Positions 1 to 8,347 of a stretch of 34,296 bases of DNA are shown here, piece by piece. The notes below the pieces were generated by a model. The model was given only the letters and a program-made list of their open reading frames with translations, ran no database searches and was not told where the DNA came from. This DNA is from Sideroxydans sp. GTDB lineage: Bacteria; Pseudomonadota; Gammaproteobacteria; Burkholderiales; Gallionellaceae. The stretch's first letter is position 1; each line of letters begins with the position of its first letter. The translations under genes were made by a program, and so were the position numbers. The stretch covers positions 1 through 34,296 of the forward strand of contig VMTA01000045.1 of NCBI GenBank assembly GCA_013791855.1, given 5' to 3'.

Positions 1-1
1 C

Positions 2-148
2 GGCACCGAGATGGTGATGCCTGGTGACAACGTATCGATCACAGTGAACCTGATCAACCCGATCGCGATGGAAGAAGGTCTGCGCTTCGCGATCCGCGAA
101 GGCGGTCGTACCGTCGGCGCCGGTGTGGTTGCCAAGGTTCTTGAGTAA
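2..148 (+). CDS. tuf: Elongation factor Tu, C-terminal end (partial)
   Basis: The last 48 residues of EF-Tu, the GTPase that delivers aminoacyl-tRNA to the ribosome. The frame opens at base 2 and runs off the left edge. It reads [17 protein letters not shown] and ends in [14 protein letters not shown], the standard end of EF-Tu domain III. A tuf copy immediately before rpsJ is the classical proteobacterial str/S10 arrangement. The stop is followed by an 18-bp hairpin and then by a separate promoter for rpsJ, so tuf and the S10 operon are probably at least partly separate transcripts. Whether a second tuf copy exists cannot be seen here. Confidence 0.97.
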   Translation, partial: GTEMVMPGDNVSITVNLINPIAMEEGLRFAIREGGRTVGAGVVAKVLE

Positions 149-162
149 TAGGCTAAGAAACA

Positions 163-202
163 AGAACAATGGAACGTGCGTGACCGCACGTTCCATTGTT
201 CT
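163..202 (+). terminator. 18-bp perfect hairpin after tuf, possible terminator
   Basis: Bases 163-180 are perfectly complementary to 185-202, with a 4-base loop (TGAC). The hairpin starts 14 bases after the tuf stop. The 3' side is followed by TTGC rather than a run of T, so the call as an intrinsic terminator is tentative; it may be a leaky terminator or a processing/stability structure. The rpsJ promoter -35 begins two bases after its end. Confidence 0.55.
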
Positions 203-203
203 G

Positions 204-232
204 TTGCAAAGAGTATCGAGTAAGCATACAAT
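204..232 (+). promoter_or_regulatory. Promoter of the S10 operon
   Basis: A sigma-70 type promoter with -35 TTGCAA (204-209), a 17-base spacer and -10 TACAAT (227-232). It is followed by a GC-only discriminator (GCGCGCCC). GC-rich discriminators are typical of promoters under stringent (ppGpp/DksA) control, which suits a ribosomal operon. The predicted start is near 239-240, giving a leader of about 72 bases before rpsJ. Confidence 0.7.
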
Positions 233-240
233 GCGCGCCC

Positions 241-261
241 TCGCGTGGTAGGTCCACGCGA
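241..261 (+). promoter_or_regulatory. Hairpin at the 5' end of the S10 leader
   Basis: TCGCGTGG (241-248) pairs with CCACGCGA (254-261) around a 5-base loop, essentially at the predicted transcript 5' end. A pyrimidine-rich stretch (TTTCGTTCTTT) follows. A smaller 5-bp hairpin (280-284 with 288-292) lies just before the rpsJ start. This could be a 5' stability element or an attenuator; no similarity to the E. coli L4-binding S10 leader is claimed. Confidence 0.45.
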
Positions 262-311
262 ATTTCGTTCTTTAAACCAGCGGCTATGCCGCATAGATGC
301 AAGAGAAGATT

Positions 312-623
312 ATGCAAAGTCAAAAAATTCGCATTCGCCTGAAGGCGTTCGACTATCGTCTGATCGACCAATCTGCCCTGCAGATCGTGGACACGGCCAA
401 GCGCACAGGCGCTGTGGTAAAAGGCCCGGTTCCGTTGCCGACCAAGATCGAGCGCTTCGACGTGCTGCGTTCCCCGCACGTGAATAAGACTTCGCGCGAT
501 CAATTCGAGATTCGTACCCATCTGCGCCTGATGGACATCATCGACCCTACAGACAAGACTGTGGATGCGCTGATGAAGCTGGATCTGCCGGCTGGCGTGG
601 ATGTTGAGATCAAGTTGCAGTAA
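312..623 (+). CDS. rpsJ: 30S ribosomal protein S10
   Basis: S10 (NusE), 103 residues, is a component of the 30S head and also the NusB partner in antitermination. The sequence beginning [20 protein letters not shown], followed by the [23 protein letters not shown] block, is diagnostic and colinear with E. coli S10 (103 residues). An ATG at 297 would add five residues. The ATG at 312 was chosen because it gives the family length and has a purine-rich site (AAGAGAAG) just upstream. It is the first gene of the S10 operon and is separated from rplC by 79 bases, the longest gap within the operon. Confidence 0.97.
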   Translation: MQSQKIRIRLKAFDYRLIDQSALQIVDTAKRTGAVVKGPVPLPTKIERFDVLRSPHVNKTSRDQFEIRTHLRLMDIIDPTDKTVDALMKLDLPAGVDVEIKLQ

Positions 624-660
624 TCGCAGTATTTGCAGTAGCAGTATTGGTAGTTGAATC

Positions 661-682
661 GGCTGACCAATTGAAGTCAGCC
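661..682 (+). promoter_or_regulatory. Hairpin in the rpsJ-rplC spacer
   Basis: GGCTGAC (661-667) pairs with GTCAGCC (676-682) around an 8-base loop. It is followed by CCTTAAT and then the rplC ribosome-binding site (AAAGGAAA). It lies in the only sizeable gap inside the S10 operon. It could be a weak terminator, an RNA processing site or a translational control element. Confidence 0.4.
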
Positions 683-702
683 CCTTAATAAAAGGAAATA
701 AA

Positions 703-1347
703 ATGAGCTTAGGACTTGTCGGTCGCAAGATTGGCATGACCCGCATTTTCACCGACGATGGTTCATCGTTGCCGGTGACTGTGCTGGACGTGTCCAATAA
801 TCGTGTCACCCAGATCAAAACCGCTCCCACTGATGGTTACAGTGCTGTGCAGGTCGCGTTCGGTACGCGCCGCGCCAGCCGCGTGACCAAGGCGGCTGCC
901 GGGCATTTCGCCAAGGCGGGCGTTGAGGCGGGTAGCATCCTTAAAGAATTCACAGCATCGCCCGAGCAACTTGCCAGCCTGACGGTCGGCGGTAGCGTGG
1001 GTATCGATCTGTTCCAGGTCGGCCAGAAGGTTGATGTGACGGGCGTGACTATCGGTAAAGGTTATGCCGGTACCATCAAGCGCCATCACTTCAAGTCCGG
1101 TCGCGCAACGCACGGTAACTCCAAGTCGCACAACGTACCGGGTTCTATCGGTATGGCGCAGGATCCCGGTCGCGTGTTCCCTGGTAAGCGCATGACCGGT
1201 CACCTCGGTGACGTGCAGCGCACTGTTCAAAATCTCCAGATCGTTCGTATCGATGCCGAGCGCCAGTTGTTGCTGGTGCGCGGTGCCGTTCCGGGCGCGC
1301 CAGGCGGCGATGTGATCGTACGCCCGGCAGTGAAGGCGGGGGCATAA
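703..1347 (+). CDS. rplC: 50S ribosomal protein L3
   Basis: L3, 214 residues (E. coli 209), is an early 50S assembly protein whose loop reaches the peptidyl-transferase centre. The N-terminus [16 protein letters not shown] and the central [15 protein letters not shown] block are typical. Gln153 in the GMAQDPG segment corresponds to E. coli Gln150, the residue methylated by PrmB, so that modification is probably possible here. A good ribosome-binding site (AAAGGAAA) precedes the ATG. The stop overlaps the rplD start (TAATG), indicating translational coupling. Confidence 0.97.
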   Translation: MSLGLVGRKIGMTRIFTDDGSSLPVTVLDVSNNRVTQIKTAPTDGYSAVQVAFGTRRASRVTKAAAGHFAKAGVEAGSILKEFTASPEQLASLTVGGSVGIDLFQVGQKVDVTGVTIGKGYAGTIKRHHFKSGRATHGNSKSHNVPGSIGMAQDPGRVFPGKRMTGHLGDVQRTVQNLQIVRIDAERQLLLVRGAVPGAPGGDVIVRPAVKAGA

Positions 1348-1973
1348 TGGAACTCAAGGTTATCAACGAAAACGGCAAGGCCGGCAAGAGCATGAATGCT
1401 TCTGACGACCTGTTCGGTCGCGAGTACAACGAAGCGCTAGTTCACCAGTTGGTGGTTGCATATCAGGCGAACGCCCGCTCTGCAAACAGCAAGCAAAAGG
1501 GTCGTAGCGAGATCGCAAAGTCTACGCACAAGCCATTCGCGCAAAAAGGTACGGGTCGTGCCCGTGCCGGTCGTGCCTCCAGCCCGTTGTGGCGCGGTGG
1601 TGGTAAGATTTTCCCGAATCAGCCCGATCAGAACTATTCGCACAAGATCAACCGCAAGATGTATCGCGCCGGTTTGGCGTCGATCTTCTCGAAGTTGGTC
1701 AGCGAAGGCCGTCTGAGCGTGTTGGATGCACTGTCCGTCGACGCACCCAAGACCAAGCTGCTGGCAGCGAAGATCAATGACATGGGGCTGAAAGATGCTC
1801 GCGTCATGATCATCACTGACAACATCGACGAAAATATGTATCTGGCTTCGCGCAACCTGCCTAACGTGCTGGTGGTTGAAGTGCATCAGGCCGACCCAGT
1901 CAGTCTGGTTCGTTTCCCGAACGTGCTGGTTACGCGCAGTGCGATCGCCAAAATTGAGGAGATGCTGGCATGA
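1347..1973 (+). CDS. rplD: 50S ribosomal protein L4
   Basis: L4, 208 residues (E. coli 201), is a 50S exit-tunnel protein; in E. coli it also represses its own operon. The [24 protein letters not shown]-type extended loop that lines the tunnel is clear, as is the terminal [16 protein letters not shown] helix. The start ATG shares a base with the rplC stop, and the gene ends with an ATGA overlap into rplW. Whether L4 autoregulation operates here is unknown; the rpsJ leader looks much shorter than the E. coli one. Confidence 0.97.
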   Translation: MELKVINENGKAGKSMNASDDLFGREYNEALVHQLVVAYQANARSANSKQKGRSEIAKSTHKPFAQKGTGRARAGRASSPLWRGGGKIFPNQPDQNYSHKINRKMYRAGLASIFSKLVSEGRLSVLDALSVDAPKTKLLAAKINDMGLKDARVMIITDNIDENMYLASRNLPNVLVVEVHQADPVSLVRFPNVLVTRSAIAKIEEMLA

Positions 1974-2284
1974 CGACCAAGAACATCGAAGAGCGTCTGT
2001 TGCACATTCTGCTGGCGCCGCAGATCTCTGAAAAGGCCACGTTCGTTGCAGAGAAGAACGAGCAGGTCATTTTCCGTGTGGCTTCCGACGCCACCAAGCC
2101 TGAAGTCAAGGCGGCAGTCGAGAAGTTGTTCAATGTGACCGTTGATAGCGTGCAGATCAGCAATGTGAAGGGCAAGCAAAAGCGCTTTGGCCGATTCATG
2201 GGCAGCCGCAAAGACTGGAAGAAAGCCTATGTTTGTCTGGCTGCCGGTCAGGAGATCAACTTTGCCGCAAGTGAGCAGGGGTAA
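1970..2284 (+). CDS. rplW: 50S ribosomal protein L23
   Basis: L23, 104 residues (E. coli 100), sits at the tunnel exit and docks trigger factor and SRP. Recognisable segments are [19 protein letters not shown] at the start, then [20 protein letters not shown] and the GRKxG-like basic loop ([20 protein letters not shown]). The start lies in the rplD stop (ATGA), so translation is probably coupled. rplB follows after 3 bases. Confidence 0.97.
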   Translation: MTTKNIEERLLHILLAPQISEKATFVAEKNEQVIFRVASDATKPEVKAAVEKLFNVTVDSVQISNVKGKQKRFGRFMGSRKDWKKAYVCLAAGQEINFAASEQG

Positions 2285-2287
2285 AAC

Positions 2288-3115
2288 ATGGCACTGATTA
2301 AACTCAAACCTACATCGCCTGGTACACGTTCGGTAGTGCGTGTGGTCAACAAGGAATTGCACAAGGGTAAGCCTGTTGCAGCCTTGCTGGAAAAGAAGAC
2401 GCGTACCGCAGGTCGTAACAACAATGGTCATATCACTACCCGTCACATGGGTGGTGGACACAAGAAGCATTATCGTTTGGTTGACTTCAAGCGTAACAAG
2501 GATGGCATTCCGGCCAAAGTTGAACGTCTGGAATACGATCCGAACCGCACTGCGCATTTGGCGCTGTTGCTGTACGCGGATGGCGAGCGTCGTTACATCA
2601 TCGCTCCCAAGGGTATCTCTGCTGGTGCCGAACTGATCAGCGGATCTGAAGCCCCGATCAAAGCGGGTAATGCGCTGCCGTTGCGCAATATCCCGGTGGG
2701 CTCGACCATACACGCGATCGAGATGCTGCCGGGCAAGGGTGCGCAATTGGCGCGCTCCGCCGGCGCGGCAGTGCAACTGCTGGCCCGTGAAGGTAGCTAT
2801 GCGCAGTTGCGCCTGCGCTCCGGTGAGATCCGCAAGGTCCACATCGACTGCAAAGCGACATTGGGCGAAGTGGGCAACTCCGAGCATAGCCTGCGTTCCA
2901 TCGGCAAGGCCGGTGCAAATCGCTGGCGCGGTATTCGTCCGACGGTTCGCGGCGTGGTGATGAACCCGGTCGACCACCCGCACGGTGGTGGTGAAGGCAA
3001 GACTGCTGCGGGTCGTCATCCGGTCAGCCCATGGGGCACGCCGGCCAAGGGCTACCGTACACGTAGCAACAAGCGCACTACGAATATGATCGTGCGTCGT
3101 CGCTTCAAGGCTTAA
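2288..3115 (+). CDS. rplB: 50S ribosomal protein L2
   Basis: L2, 275 residues (E. coli 273), binds 23S rRNA near the peptidyl-transferase centre and is needed for subunit association. The [20 protein letters not shown] segment and the C-terminal HPHGGGEGK motif (His at about residue 230), conserved in all L2 proteins, are intact. A GGGG-type ribosome-binding site overlaps the end of rplW. Part of the S10 operon, with 13 bases to rpsS. Confidence 0.97.
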   Translation: MALIKLKPTSPGTRSVVRVVNKELHKGKPVAALLEKKTRTAGRNNNGHITTRHMGGGHKKHYRLVDFKRNKDGIPAKVERLEYDPNRTAHLALLLYADGERRYIIAPKGISAGAELISGSEAPIKAGNALPLRNIPVGSTIHAIEMLPGKGAQLARSAGAAVQLLAREGSYAQLRLRSGEIRKVHIDCKATLGEVGNSEHSLRSIGKAGANRWRGIRPTVRGVVMNPVDHPHGGGEGKTAAGRHPVSPWGTPAKGYRTRSNKRTTNMIVRRRFKA

Positions 3116-3128
3116 GGGGTAAATCAGA

Positions 3129-3404
3129 ATGGCACGTTCAATTAAAAAAGGTCCTTTCGTCGATCTGCACCTGATTAAGAAGGTCGAGACGGTCCGCGCA
3201 ACCAATGACAAGCGCCCGGTCAAGACCTGGTCCCGCCGCTCGACGGTGTTGCCCGAGTTCGTCGGTCTCACGATCGCCGTTCACAACGGCAAGGCGCATG
3301 TTCCGGTATATATCTCCGAGAACATGGTTGGTCACAAGCTGGGCGAATTTTCGCTGACGCGTACCTTCAAGGGCCACGTCGCTGACAAAAAAGCGAAGAA
3401 ATAA
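3129..3404 (+). CDS. rpsS: 30S ribosomal protein S19
   Basis: S19, 91 residues, binds the 30S head with S13. It begins [15 protein letters not shown] and carries the [23 protein letters not shown] and [15 protein letters not shown] blocks expected of the family. The length matches E. coli S19 (92). The stop codon overlaps the ribosome-binding site of rplV. Confidence 0.97.
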   Translation: MARSIKKGPFVDLHLIKKVETVRATNDKRPVKTWSRRSTVLPEFVGLTIAVHNGKAHVPVYISENMVGHKLGEFSLTRTFKGHVADKKAKK

Positions 3405-3413
3405 GGAGAGATG

Positions 3414-3743
3414 ATGAGTACAACAGCAGTCATCCGGGGTGTACGTTTGTCGGCGCAGAAGGCGCGTCTGGTCGCTGACCAGATTCGTGGTCTGCCTGTC
3501 GCGCAAGCCTTGAACATTTTGACTTTCAGCCCAAAAAAGGGCGGCGCCATCATCAAGAAGGCGCTGGATTCAGCGATCGCCAATGCCGAGCATAACGACG
3601 GCGCGGACATCGATGAATTGAAGGTTTCTACCATCTACGTGGACAAAGGTGCTTCCCTCAAGCGCATGATTCCCCGCGCCAAAGGCCGTGGAACAAGCAT
3701 CGAGAAGCAGACTTGCCACATTACGATCACCGTCGGGAGCTAA
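3414..3743 (+). CDS. rplV: 50S ribosomal protein L22
   Basis: L22, 109 residues, is a 50S protein whose hairpin loop lines the exit tunnel at the macrolide region. The [20 protein letters not shown] start and the [19 protein letters not shown] segment are diagnostic. Tandem ATG codons occur at 3411 and 3414. The second is preferred because GGAG at 3405-3408 lies 5 bases before it but only 2 bases before the first, and because it gives the usual betaproteobacterial length. The two starts differ by one Met. Confidence 0.95.
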   Translation: MSTTAVIRGVRLSAQKARLVADQIRGLPVAQALNILTFSPKKGGAIIKKALDSAIANAEHNDGADIDELKVSTIYVDKGASLKRMIPRAKGRGTSIEKQTCHITITVGS

Positions 3744-3745
3744 GC

Positions 3746-4459
3746 ATGGGTCAGAAAATTCATCCGATTGGTTTCCGCTTGAGTGTCACTAAGAACTGGT
3801 CGTCCAAGTGGTATTCCAACAGCAAGAACTTCGCTGATCTGCTGCATAAAGACATCGAAGTGCGTGATTATCTGAAGAAGAAGCTGGCTGGTGCCGGCGT
3901 CTCCAGAATCATCATCGAGCGTCCTGCCAAGAACGCCAAGATCACTATCTACACGGCTCGTCCTGGTGTGGTGATCGGCAAGAAGGGCGAAGACATCGAA
4001 AAATTGCGCGTCGAATTGCGCAAGCGCATGGGTCTGCCTGATGTTGGTTTGAATATCGAGGAAGTTCGCAAGCCGGAAGTGGACGCGCAGTTGATCGCCG
4101 AGTCCATCACTCAGCAGCTCGAGAAACGCATCATGTTCCGTCGCGCCATGAAGCGTGCCATGCAAAACGCTATGCGTCTGGGTGCTCAGGGCATCAAGAT
4201 CATGAGTGCAGGCCGTCTGAATGGTATCGAGATCGCGCGTACCGAGTGGTATCGCGAAGGCCGTGTGCCATTGCACACACTGCGTGCCGATATCGACTAC
4301 GGCTTTGCCGAAGCGAAGACAACCTACGGCATCATCGGCGTCAAGGTGTGGGTATACAAGGGTGACCAGACTGGTCAGCAGGAAGTCGCTGCTCCCGCTG
4401 TTGCCGAGCCAGAAAAGAAAGTAAGAAAGTCGGGAGCAAAACATGCTACAGCCAGCTAG
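3746..4459 (+). CDS. rpsC: 30S ribosomal protein S3
   Basis: S3, 237 residues (E. coli 233), forms part of the mRNA entry channel. It starts [14 protein letters not shown] and contains the type-II KH domain with [15 protein letters not shown], followed by the [17 protein letters not shown] segment. An in-frame upstream start at 3713 was rejected because it lies inside rplV and precedes the universal MGQK start. GGGAG at 3735-3739 is the ribosome-binding site. The last 17 bases overlap rplP. The C-terminal tail after about residue 215 is lysine/alanine rich and variable. Confidence 0.96.
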   Translation: MGQKIHPIGFRLSVTKNWSSKWYSNSKNFADLLHKDIEVRDYLKKKLAGAGVSRIIIERPAKNAKITIYTARPGVVIGKKGEDIEKLRVELRKRMGLPDVGLNIEEVRKPEVDAQLIAESITQQLEKRIMFRRAMKRAMQNAMRLGAQGIKIMSAGRLNGIEIARTEWYREGRVPLHTLRADIDYGFAEAKTTYGIIGVKVWVYKGDQTGQQEVAAPAVAEPEKKVRKSGAKHATAS

Positions 4460-4859
4460 AAGAAAGTACCGCAAGGAGCAGAAAGGCCGTAACACCGGCA
4501 TCGCAACGCGCGGCAACAAGGTGAGTTTCGGCGAGTTCGGTCTTAAGGCCGTGGGCCGCGGCCGTCTGACTGCTCGTCAGATCGAAGCAGCCCGTCGTGC
4601 CATGACGCGTCACATCAAGCGTGGTGGTCGTATCTGGATCCGCGTATTCCCGGACAAGCCGATCTCCAAGAAGCCTGCAGAAGTGCGTATGGGTAACGGT
4701 AAAGGAAATCCGGAGTACTACGTAGCCGAGATCCAGCCGGGCAAGATGCTGTACGAGATGGACGGTGTGGCAGAAACATTGGCGCGTGAAGCGTTCAAGC
4801 TGGCATCAGCAAAGCTGCCGCTTGAGACGACTTTCGTTGTCAGACAGGTAGGAGCGTGA
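4443..4859 (+). CDS. rplP: 50S ribosomal protein L16
   Basis: L16, 138 residues (E. coli 136), contacts A-site tRNA in the 50S subunit. The [17 protein letters not shown] start and the [30 protein letters not shown] block are diagnostic. An arginine in this region is the hydroxylation target of YcfD in E. coli; the RMGNGKG context is conserved. It begins within the end of rpsC, and rpmC follows after 2 bases. Confidence 0.97.
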   Translation: MLQPARRKYRKEQKGRNTGIATRGNKVSFGEFGLKAVGRGRLTARQIEAARRAMTRHIKRGGRIWIRVFPDKPISKKPAEVRMGNGKGNPEYYVAEIQPGKMLYEMDGVAETLAREAFKLASAKLPLETTFVVRQVGA

Positions 4860-4861
4860 TC

Positions 4862-5056
4862 ATGAATGCTAGTGAACTGAAGAGCAAATCCGTTGCCGAG
4901 TTGCATGAAGAGCTGATGTCTTTGAGCAAGGCGCAGTTCGGCCTGCGCATGCAACTTGCAACACAGCAACTGAGCAATACCAGCCAGTTGAAAAAGGTGC
5001 GCCGTGACATCGCGCGTGTGAAAACCGTATTGACAGAAAAAGGTGTGCAGCAATGA
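4862..5056 (+). CDS. rpmC: 50S ribosomal protein L29
   Basis: L29, 64 residues (E. coli 63), is a two-helix 50S protein at the tunnel exit next to L23. [20 protein letters not shown] and [16 protein letters not shown] are the two family helices. A GTG at 4856 is in frame but is one base from the AGGAG at 4850-4854, whereas the ATG at 4862 has a 7-base spacing and gives the family length. The stop overlaps rpsQ (ATGA). Confidence 0.95.
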   Translation: MNASELKSKSVAELHEELMSLSKAQFGLRMQLATQQLSNTSQLKKVRRDIARVKTVLTEKGVQQ

Positions 5057-5298
5057 GTGCAGCTAATCTGAAACGCGCCCTGACCGGCACAGTCGTCAGC
5101 AACAAAATGGACAAGACCGTCACGGTCCTGGTTGAGCGCAAGGTGAAGCACCCTGTGCTGGGCAAGGTCGTTCGCGTCTCCAAGAAATACCACGCTCATG
5201 ACGAGAACAATGCTTGCAATGAGGGCGATATGGTGACTATCGAGGAGATGCGCCCTATGTCCAAGACCAAGACATGGCGTGTTGCCAAGGCTGATTGA
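5053..5298 (+). CDS. rpsQ: 30S ribosomal protein S17
   Basis: S17, 81 residues (E. coli 84), is a primary 16S rRNA-binding protein with an OB fold. [20 protein letters not shown] and the KYHAHDENN motif are typical. It starts in the rpmC stop and is the last gene of the S10 block. The 153 bases after it carry the spc promoter and a structured leader rather than another gene. Confidence 0.97.
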   Translation: MSAANLKRALTGTVVSNKMDKTVTVLVERKVKHPVLGKVVRVSKKYHAHDENNACNEGDMVTIEEMRPMSKTKTWRVAKAD

Positions 5299-5330
5299 TG
5301 AGTCCGCGGTTGCGTAATTGAAAATTATGC

Positions 5331-5359
5331 TTGCGCAAAGGCGCAAGTCTGACTAGAAT
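5331..5359 (+). promoter_or_regulatory. Promoter of the spc operon
   Basis: A promoter with -35 TTGCGC (5331-5336), a 17-base spacer and -10 TAGAAT (5354-5359), followed by a GC-only discriminator (GCGCGGC). The predicted start is near 5366. The -35 sits in one arm of a 7-bp hairpin (5330-5336 with 5341-5347), which might also act on transcripts reading in from rpsQ. Confidence 0.6.
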
Positions 5360-5380
5360 GCGCGGCTTCGTTTCACCGTC

Positions 5381-5429
5381 GCTTGCGGCGGCCTAACCCG
5401 AACGGGTTCCAAAACTAGCCGCCGCAGGC
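5381..5429 (+). promoter_or_regulatory. Structured 5' leader upstream of rplN
   Basis: A long outer stem joins 5381-5392 to 5418-5429 (12 pairs, one of them G-U). Inside it is a second hairpin, AACCC (5395-5399) with GGGTT (5404-5408) around the loop GAAC. The structure starts about 15 bases after the predicted transcription start and ends 22 bases before the rplN ATG, next to the ribosome-binding site (GGAG, 5440-5443). This placement suits a ribosomal-protein-binding leader, but I do not recognise a known family. Confidence 0.5.
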
Positions 5430-5451
5430 GGAATAAGTTGGAGATTAAAAA

Positions 5452-5820
5452 ATGATACAAATGCAGTCTGTTTTGAATGTGGCTGACAACACTGGCGCAC
5501 GCTCGGTTATGTGCATCAAGGTGTTGGGTGGTTCCAAGCGTCGTTATGCCGGCGTGGGCGATGTGATCAAGGTCAGCATCAAGGATGCTGCGCCGCGTTC
5601 GCGCGTCAAAAAAGGCGAAGTCTACAGTGCAGTGGTCGTTCGCACAGCCAAGGGTGTTCGTCGCACTGACGGCTCTCTGATCAAGTTCGATGGCAACGCT
5701 GCAGTTCTGCTGAACAACAAGCTGGAGCCGATCGGCACACGCATCTTCGGGCCGGTTACGCGTGAATTGCGTAACGAGAAGTTCATGAAGATCGTTTCCC
5801 TGGCGCCTGAAGTGCTGTAA
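5452..5820 (+). CDS. rplN: 50S ribosomal protein L14
   Basis: L14, 122 residues, sits at the subunit interface and binds RsfS during silencing. [27 protein letters not shown] and the [14 protein letters not shown] end are diagnostic; the length matches the family (123 in E. coli). It is the first gene of the spc operon, behind a 153-base gap with its own promoter and leader structure. TTGGAG is the ribosome-binding site. Confidence 0.97.
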   Translation: MIQMQSVLNVADNTGARSVMCIKVLGGSKRRYAGVGDVIKVSIKDAAPRSRVKKGEVYSAVVVRTAKGVRRTDGSLIKFDGNAAVLLNNKLEPIGTRIFGPVTRELRNEKFMKIVSLAPEVL

Positions 5821-5840
5821 GGGAAGGATAAGGAAAAATC

Positions 5841-6152
5841 ATGCGCAAGATTAAAAAAGATGATGATGTGATCGTGATCGCCGGCAAGGATAAGGGCAAT
5901 CGCGGTAGCGTTATGAAGGTGGCTGATGACTACGTGGTGGTGTCGGGCATCAACAAGGTCAAGAAGCACCAGAAGCCGAATCCCATGAAAGGGACCTCGG
6001 GCGGTATCGTCGAGATCGAGAAGCCGATGCACATCTCCAATGTGGCCATCTTTAATGCGGCTACCAAAAAGGCGGATCGTGTTGGTATCAAGCAGCTGGA
6101 AGACGGGCGCAAAGTGCGCATCTTCAAGTCCAGCGGCGAAGTGATTGCATAA
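5841..6152 (+). CDS. rplX: 50S ribosomal protein L24
   Basis: L24, 103 residues (E. coli 104), initiates 50S assembly. The KOW motif ([21 protein letters not shown]) is at residues 6-26, followed by [13 protein letters not shown] and the [13 protein letters not shown] block. It carries a purine-rich ribosome-binding site (AAGGAAAAA) and is the second gene of the spc operon. Confidence 0.97.
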   Translation: MRKIKKDDDVIVIAGKDKGNRGSVMKVADDYVVVSGINKVKKHQKPNPMKGTSGGIVEIEKPMHISNVAIFNAATKKADRVGIKQLEDGRKVRIFKSSGEVIA

Positions 6153-6163
6153 GGGGTATGAGC

Positions 6164-6703
6164 ATGGCTCGTTTTAATCAGTTCTATAAAGAGACCGTGG
6201 CGCCGCAGCTGATGAAGCAGTTCGGCTACAAGTCTGTCATGGAAGTGCCGCGCATCGAGAAGATCACCCTGAATATGGGTGTGGGCGAAGCGGTTGCCGA
6301 CAAGAAGGTGATGGATCACGCGGTTAGCGACATGACCAAGATTGCAGGCCAGAAGCCTGTCGTGACCAAGTCCAAGAAATCCATCGCCGGTTTCAAGATC
6401 CGCGAGAACTATCCGGTCGGCTGCAAAGTAACGCTGCGCCGCGAACGCATGTTCGAATTCATGGATCGCCTGGTTACAGTTGCGATTCCTCGTATTCGCG
6501 ACTTCCGTGGTATTTCGGGCAAGTCTTTTGATGGCCGTGGCAATTACAACATGGGTATCAAAGAGCAGATCATCTTCCCGGAGATCGAGTACGACAAGAT
6601 CGACGCTCTGCGTGGCATGAACATCACGATCACAACGACTGCGAAGACCGACGAAGAAGCGCGTGCGCTTCTGATGGCTTTCAAATTCCCATTGAAGAAC
6701 TGA
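6164..6703 (+). CDS. rplE: 50S ribosomal protein L5
   Basis: L5, 179 residues, binds 5S rRNA and contacts the 30S head. The start [16 protein letters not shown], then [15 protein letters not shown] and the [20 protein letters not shown] block match E. coli L5 exactly in length. Another ATG at 6158 is in frame but is one base from the AGGGG at 6152-6156. The ATG at 6164 has a 7-base spacing, so it was chosen. Confidence 0.96.
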   Translation: MARFNQFYKETVAPQLMKQFGYKSVMEVPRIEKITLNMGVGEAVADKKVMDHAVSDMTKIAGQKPVVTKSKKSIAGFKIRENYPVGCKVTLRRERMFEFMDRLVTVAIPRIRDFRGISGKSFDGRGNYNMGIKEQIIFPEIEYDKIDALRGMNITITTTAKTDEEARALLMAFKFPLKN

Positions 6704-6710
6704 GGGTGAT

Positions 6711-7016
6711 ATGGCTAAAACAGCTTTGATTAACCGCGAACAGAAACGCCGCGACGCAGTGAAGAAATTCGCTGGGAAGCGTGCCGAGCTGTTGGCAATC
6801 GCGACAAATATGTCGCTGAGCGATGAAGAGCGTTTTGCTGCTCGTCAAAAACTGCAGGCGCTGCCTCGTGATTCCAGCCCGGTGCGTTTGCGTAATCGTT
6901 GCGCGCTGACTGGTCGCCCACGTGGCACCTTCAGCAAGTTCGGTCTGGGCCGCATCAAATTGCGTGAATACGCAATGCGCGGCGAGATCCCTGGTGTAGT
7001 CAAGGCAAGCTGGTAA
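6711..7016 (+). CDS. rpsN: 30S ribosomal protein S14 (zinc-free form)
   Basis: S14, 101 residues, in the 30S head. It is the long C-minus form: the region that carries a CxxC zinc ribbon in short S14 proteins here reads [20 protein letters not shown], with a single Cys. The end [16 protein letters not shown] is standard. The zinc-free S14 contrasts with the zinc-type S4 encoded downstream in the same cluster. Confidence 0.97.
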   Translation: MAKTALINREQKRRDAVKKFAGKRAELLAIATNMSLSDEERFAARQKLQALPRDSSPVRLRNRCALTGRPRGTFSKFGLGRIKLREYAMRGEIPGVVKASW

Positions 7017-7026
7017 GGGTGAATTT

Positions 7027-7422
7027 ATGAGCATGAGTGATCCTATCGCCGATATGTTGACGCGTATTCGTAACGCGCAAATGGCGGAAAAAACAATCGT
7101 GGCAATGCCATCATCCAAGATCAAGGCTGCAATCGCCAAGGTTCTGCAGGATGAAGGCTATGTCGATGGCTTCAAAGTCATGGAAAACGACGGCAAGCCG
7201 ATGCTGGAAATCGGTTTGAAGTATTACGCTGATCGTCCTGTGATCGAAAAGATCCAGCGCGTGAGCCGTCCCGGCCTGCGTGTGTACAAGGGCAGCGAAG
7301 ATATCCCTCACGTGATGAACGGTATGGGTATCGCGATCGTGTCCACGTCCAAGGGCTTGATGACAGACCACAAAGCACGTGCCAACGGTATCGGCGGCGA
7401 AGTGCTGTGCATCGTGGCGTAA
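7027..7422 (+). CDS. rpsH: 30S ribosomal protein S8
   Basis: S8, 131 residues (E. coli 130), is a primary 16S rRNA binder and, in E. coli, the translational repressor of the spc operon acting at the L5 start. [18 protein letters not shown] and the [12 protein letters not shown] and [13 protein letters not shown] blocks are conserved. I did not identify an S8-binding element at the rplE start here; the structured leader before rplN is an alternative candidate site. Confidence 0.97.
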   Translation: MSMSDPIADMLTRIRNAQMAEKTIVAMPSSKIKAAIAKVLQDEGYVDGFKVMENDGKPMLEIGLKYYADRPVIEKIQRVSRPGLRVYKGSEDIPHVMNGMGIAIVSTSKGLMTDHKARANGIGGEVLCIVA

Positions 7423-7431
7423 GGGGGGGAT

Positions 7432-7965
7432 ATGTCTAGAGTTGGTAAGAATCCAGTTGTGGTGCCGGCCGGTGTGGAAGTCACCCTGGCTGCAGACAAG
7501 ATCTCCGTAAAGGGCCCGTTGGGTTCACTTACGCAAGTTCTTAAGGGCGAAGTTACCGTGGTGCGCGAAGGCGATCAGTTGCTTTGCAAGGCTGTCGGTG
7601 AATCTGCCCAGGCCAATGCGATGTCCGGCACGATACGCGCCCTGTTGGCAAACATGATGAATGGTGTGAGCAAGGGTTTCGAGCGCAAGCTGACCCTGGT
7701 GGGCGTCGGTTATCGTGCACAAGCTGCTGGCGATACGCTGAATCTGTCACTTGGATTCTCTCATCCTGTCGCGCACAAGATGCCGCAAGGTGTGAAGGTC
7801 GTGACACCCAGTCAGACCGAGATCGTGCTGACCGGAGCAGACAAGCAGCAAGTTGGTCAGGTTGCCGCCGAGATCCGCGCTTATCGTGAACCTGAGCCTT
7901 ACAAGGGCAAGGGCGTGCGTTACGCAGACGAAGTGGTGCTCCTCAAAGAAACCAAGAAGAAATAA
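7432..7965 (+). CDS. rplF: 50S ribosomal protein L6
   Basis: L6, 177 residues, in the 50S subunit near the factor-binding site. It starts [17 protein letters not shown] and has the [23 protein letters not shown] segment and the [19 protein letters not shown] end that define the family. A strong AGGGGGG ribosome-binding region directly follows the rpsH stop. Confidence 0.97.
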   Translation: MSRVGKNPVVVPAGVEVTLAADKISVKGPLGSLTQVLKGEVTVVREGDQLLCKAVGESAQANAMSGTIRALLANMMNGVSKGFERKLTLVGVGYRAQAAGDTLNLSLGFSHPVAHKMPQGVKVVTPSQTEIVLTGADKQQVGQVAAEIRAYREPEPYKGKGVRYADEVVLLKETKKK

Positions 7966-7976
7966 TCGAGGTTGAT

Positions 7977-8333
7977 ATGTTGAATAAGAATGAATCGCGT
8001 CAACGCAGGTCACGTAAAACCCGCGCAAGAATCGCTGAACAGAAGGCTGTGCGTCTGGCAGTCCATCGCACCAATCTGCACATCTATGCGCAAGTGATCT
8101 CGGCTGATGGTGGCCAGATTCTGGCTAGTGCTTCCACGCTGGAAGCAGAAGTGCGCAAGAGCGTGGGTAACGGCGGCAATGCAGCTGCGGCGGCGGTAGT
8201 CGGCAAGCGTATCGCTGAAAAAGCCAAGAGCGCAGGCGTTACTGCTGTTGCGTTTGACCGTTCCGGCAACAAGTACCATGGTCGCATCAAAGCGCTGGCA
8301 GAAGCGGCGCGCGAAAATGGCTTGCAGTTCTAA
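7977..8333 (+). CDS. rplR: 50S ribosomal protein L18
   Basis: L18, 118 residues (E. coli 117), brings 5S rRNA to the 50S subunit together with L5. It has a basic N-terminus ([16 protein letters not shown]), then [16 protein letters not shown] and the [27 protein letters not shown]-terminus. GAGG precedes the ATG at suitable spacing. Confidence 0.97.
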   Translation: MLNKNESRQRRSRKTRARIAEQKAVRLAVHRTNLHIYAQVISADGGQILASASTLEAEVRKSVGNGGNAAAAAVVGKRIAEKAKSAGVTAVAFDRSGNKYHGRIKALAEAARENGLQF

Positions 8334-8347
8334 GATCGAGGTGAATC

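Noticed and set aside
245-487. 80-codon frame overlapping rpsJ
   Set aside because: Shadow of the S10 gene and its leader; S10 occupies the region in another frame with full family match.
1886-3271. 461-codon open frame antisense to rplW-rplB-rpsS
   Set aside because: It lies opposite certain ribosomal protein genes; its composition (His/Arg/Thr/Gln rich, no domain) is what codon bias on the other strand produces.
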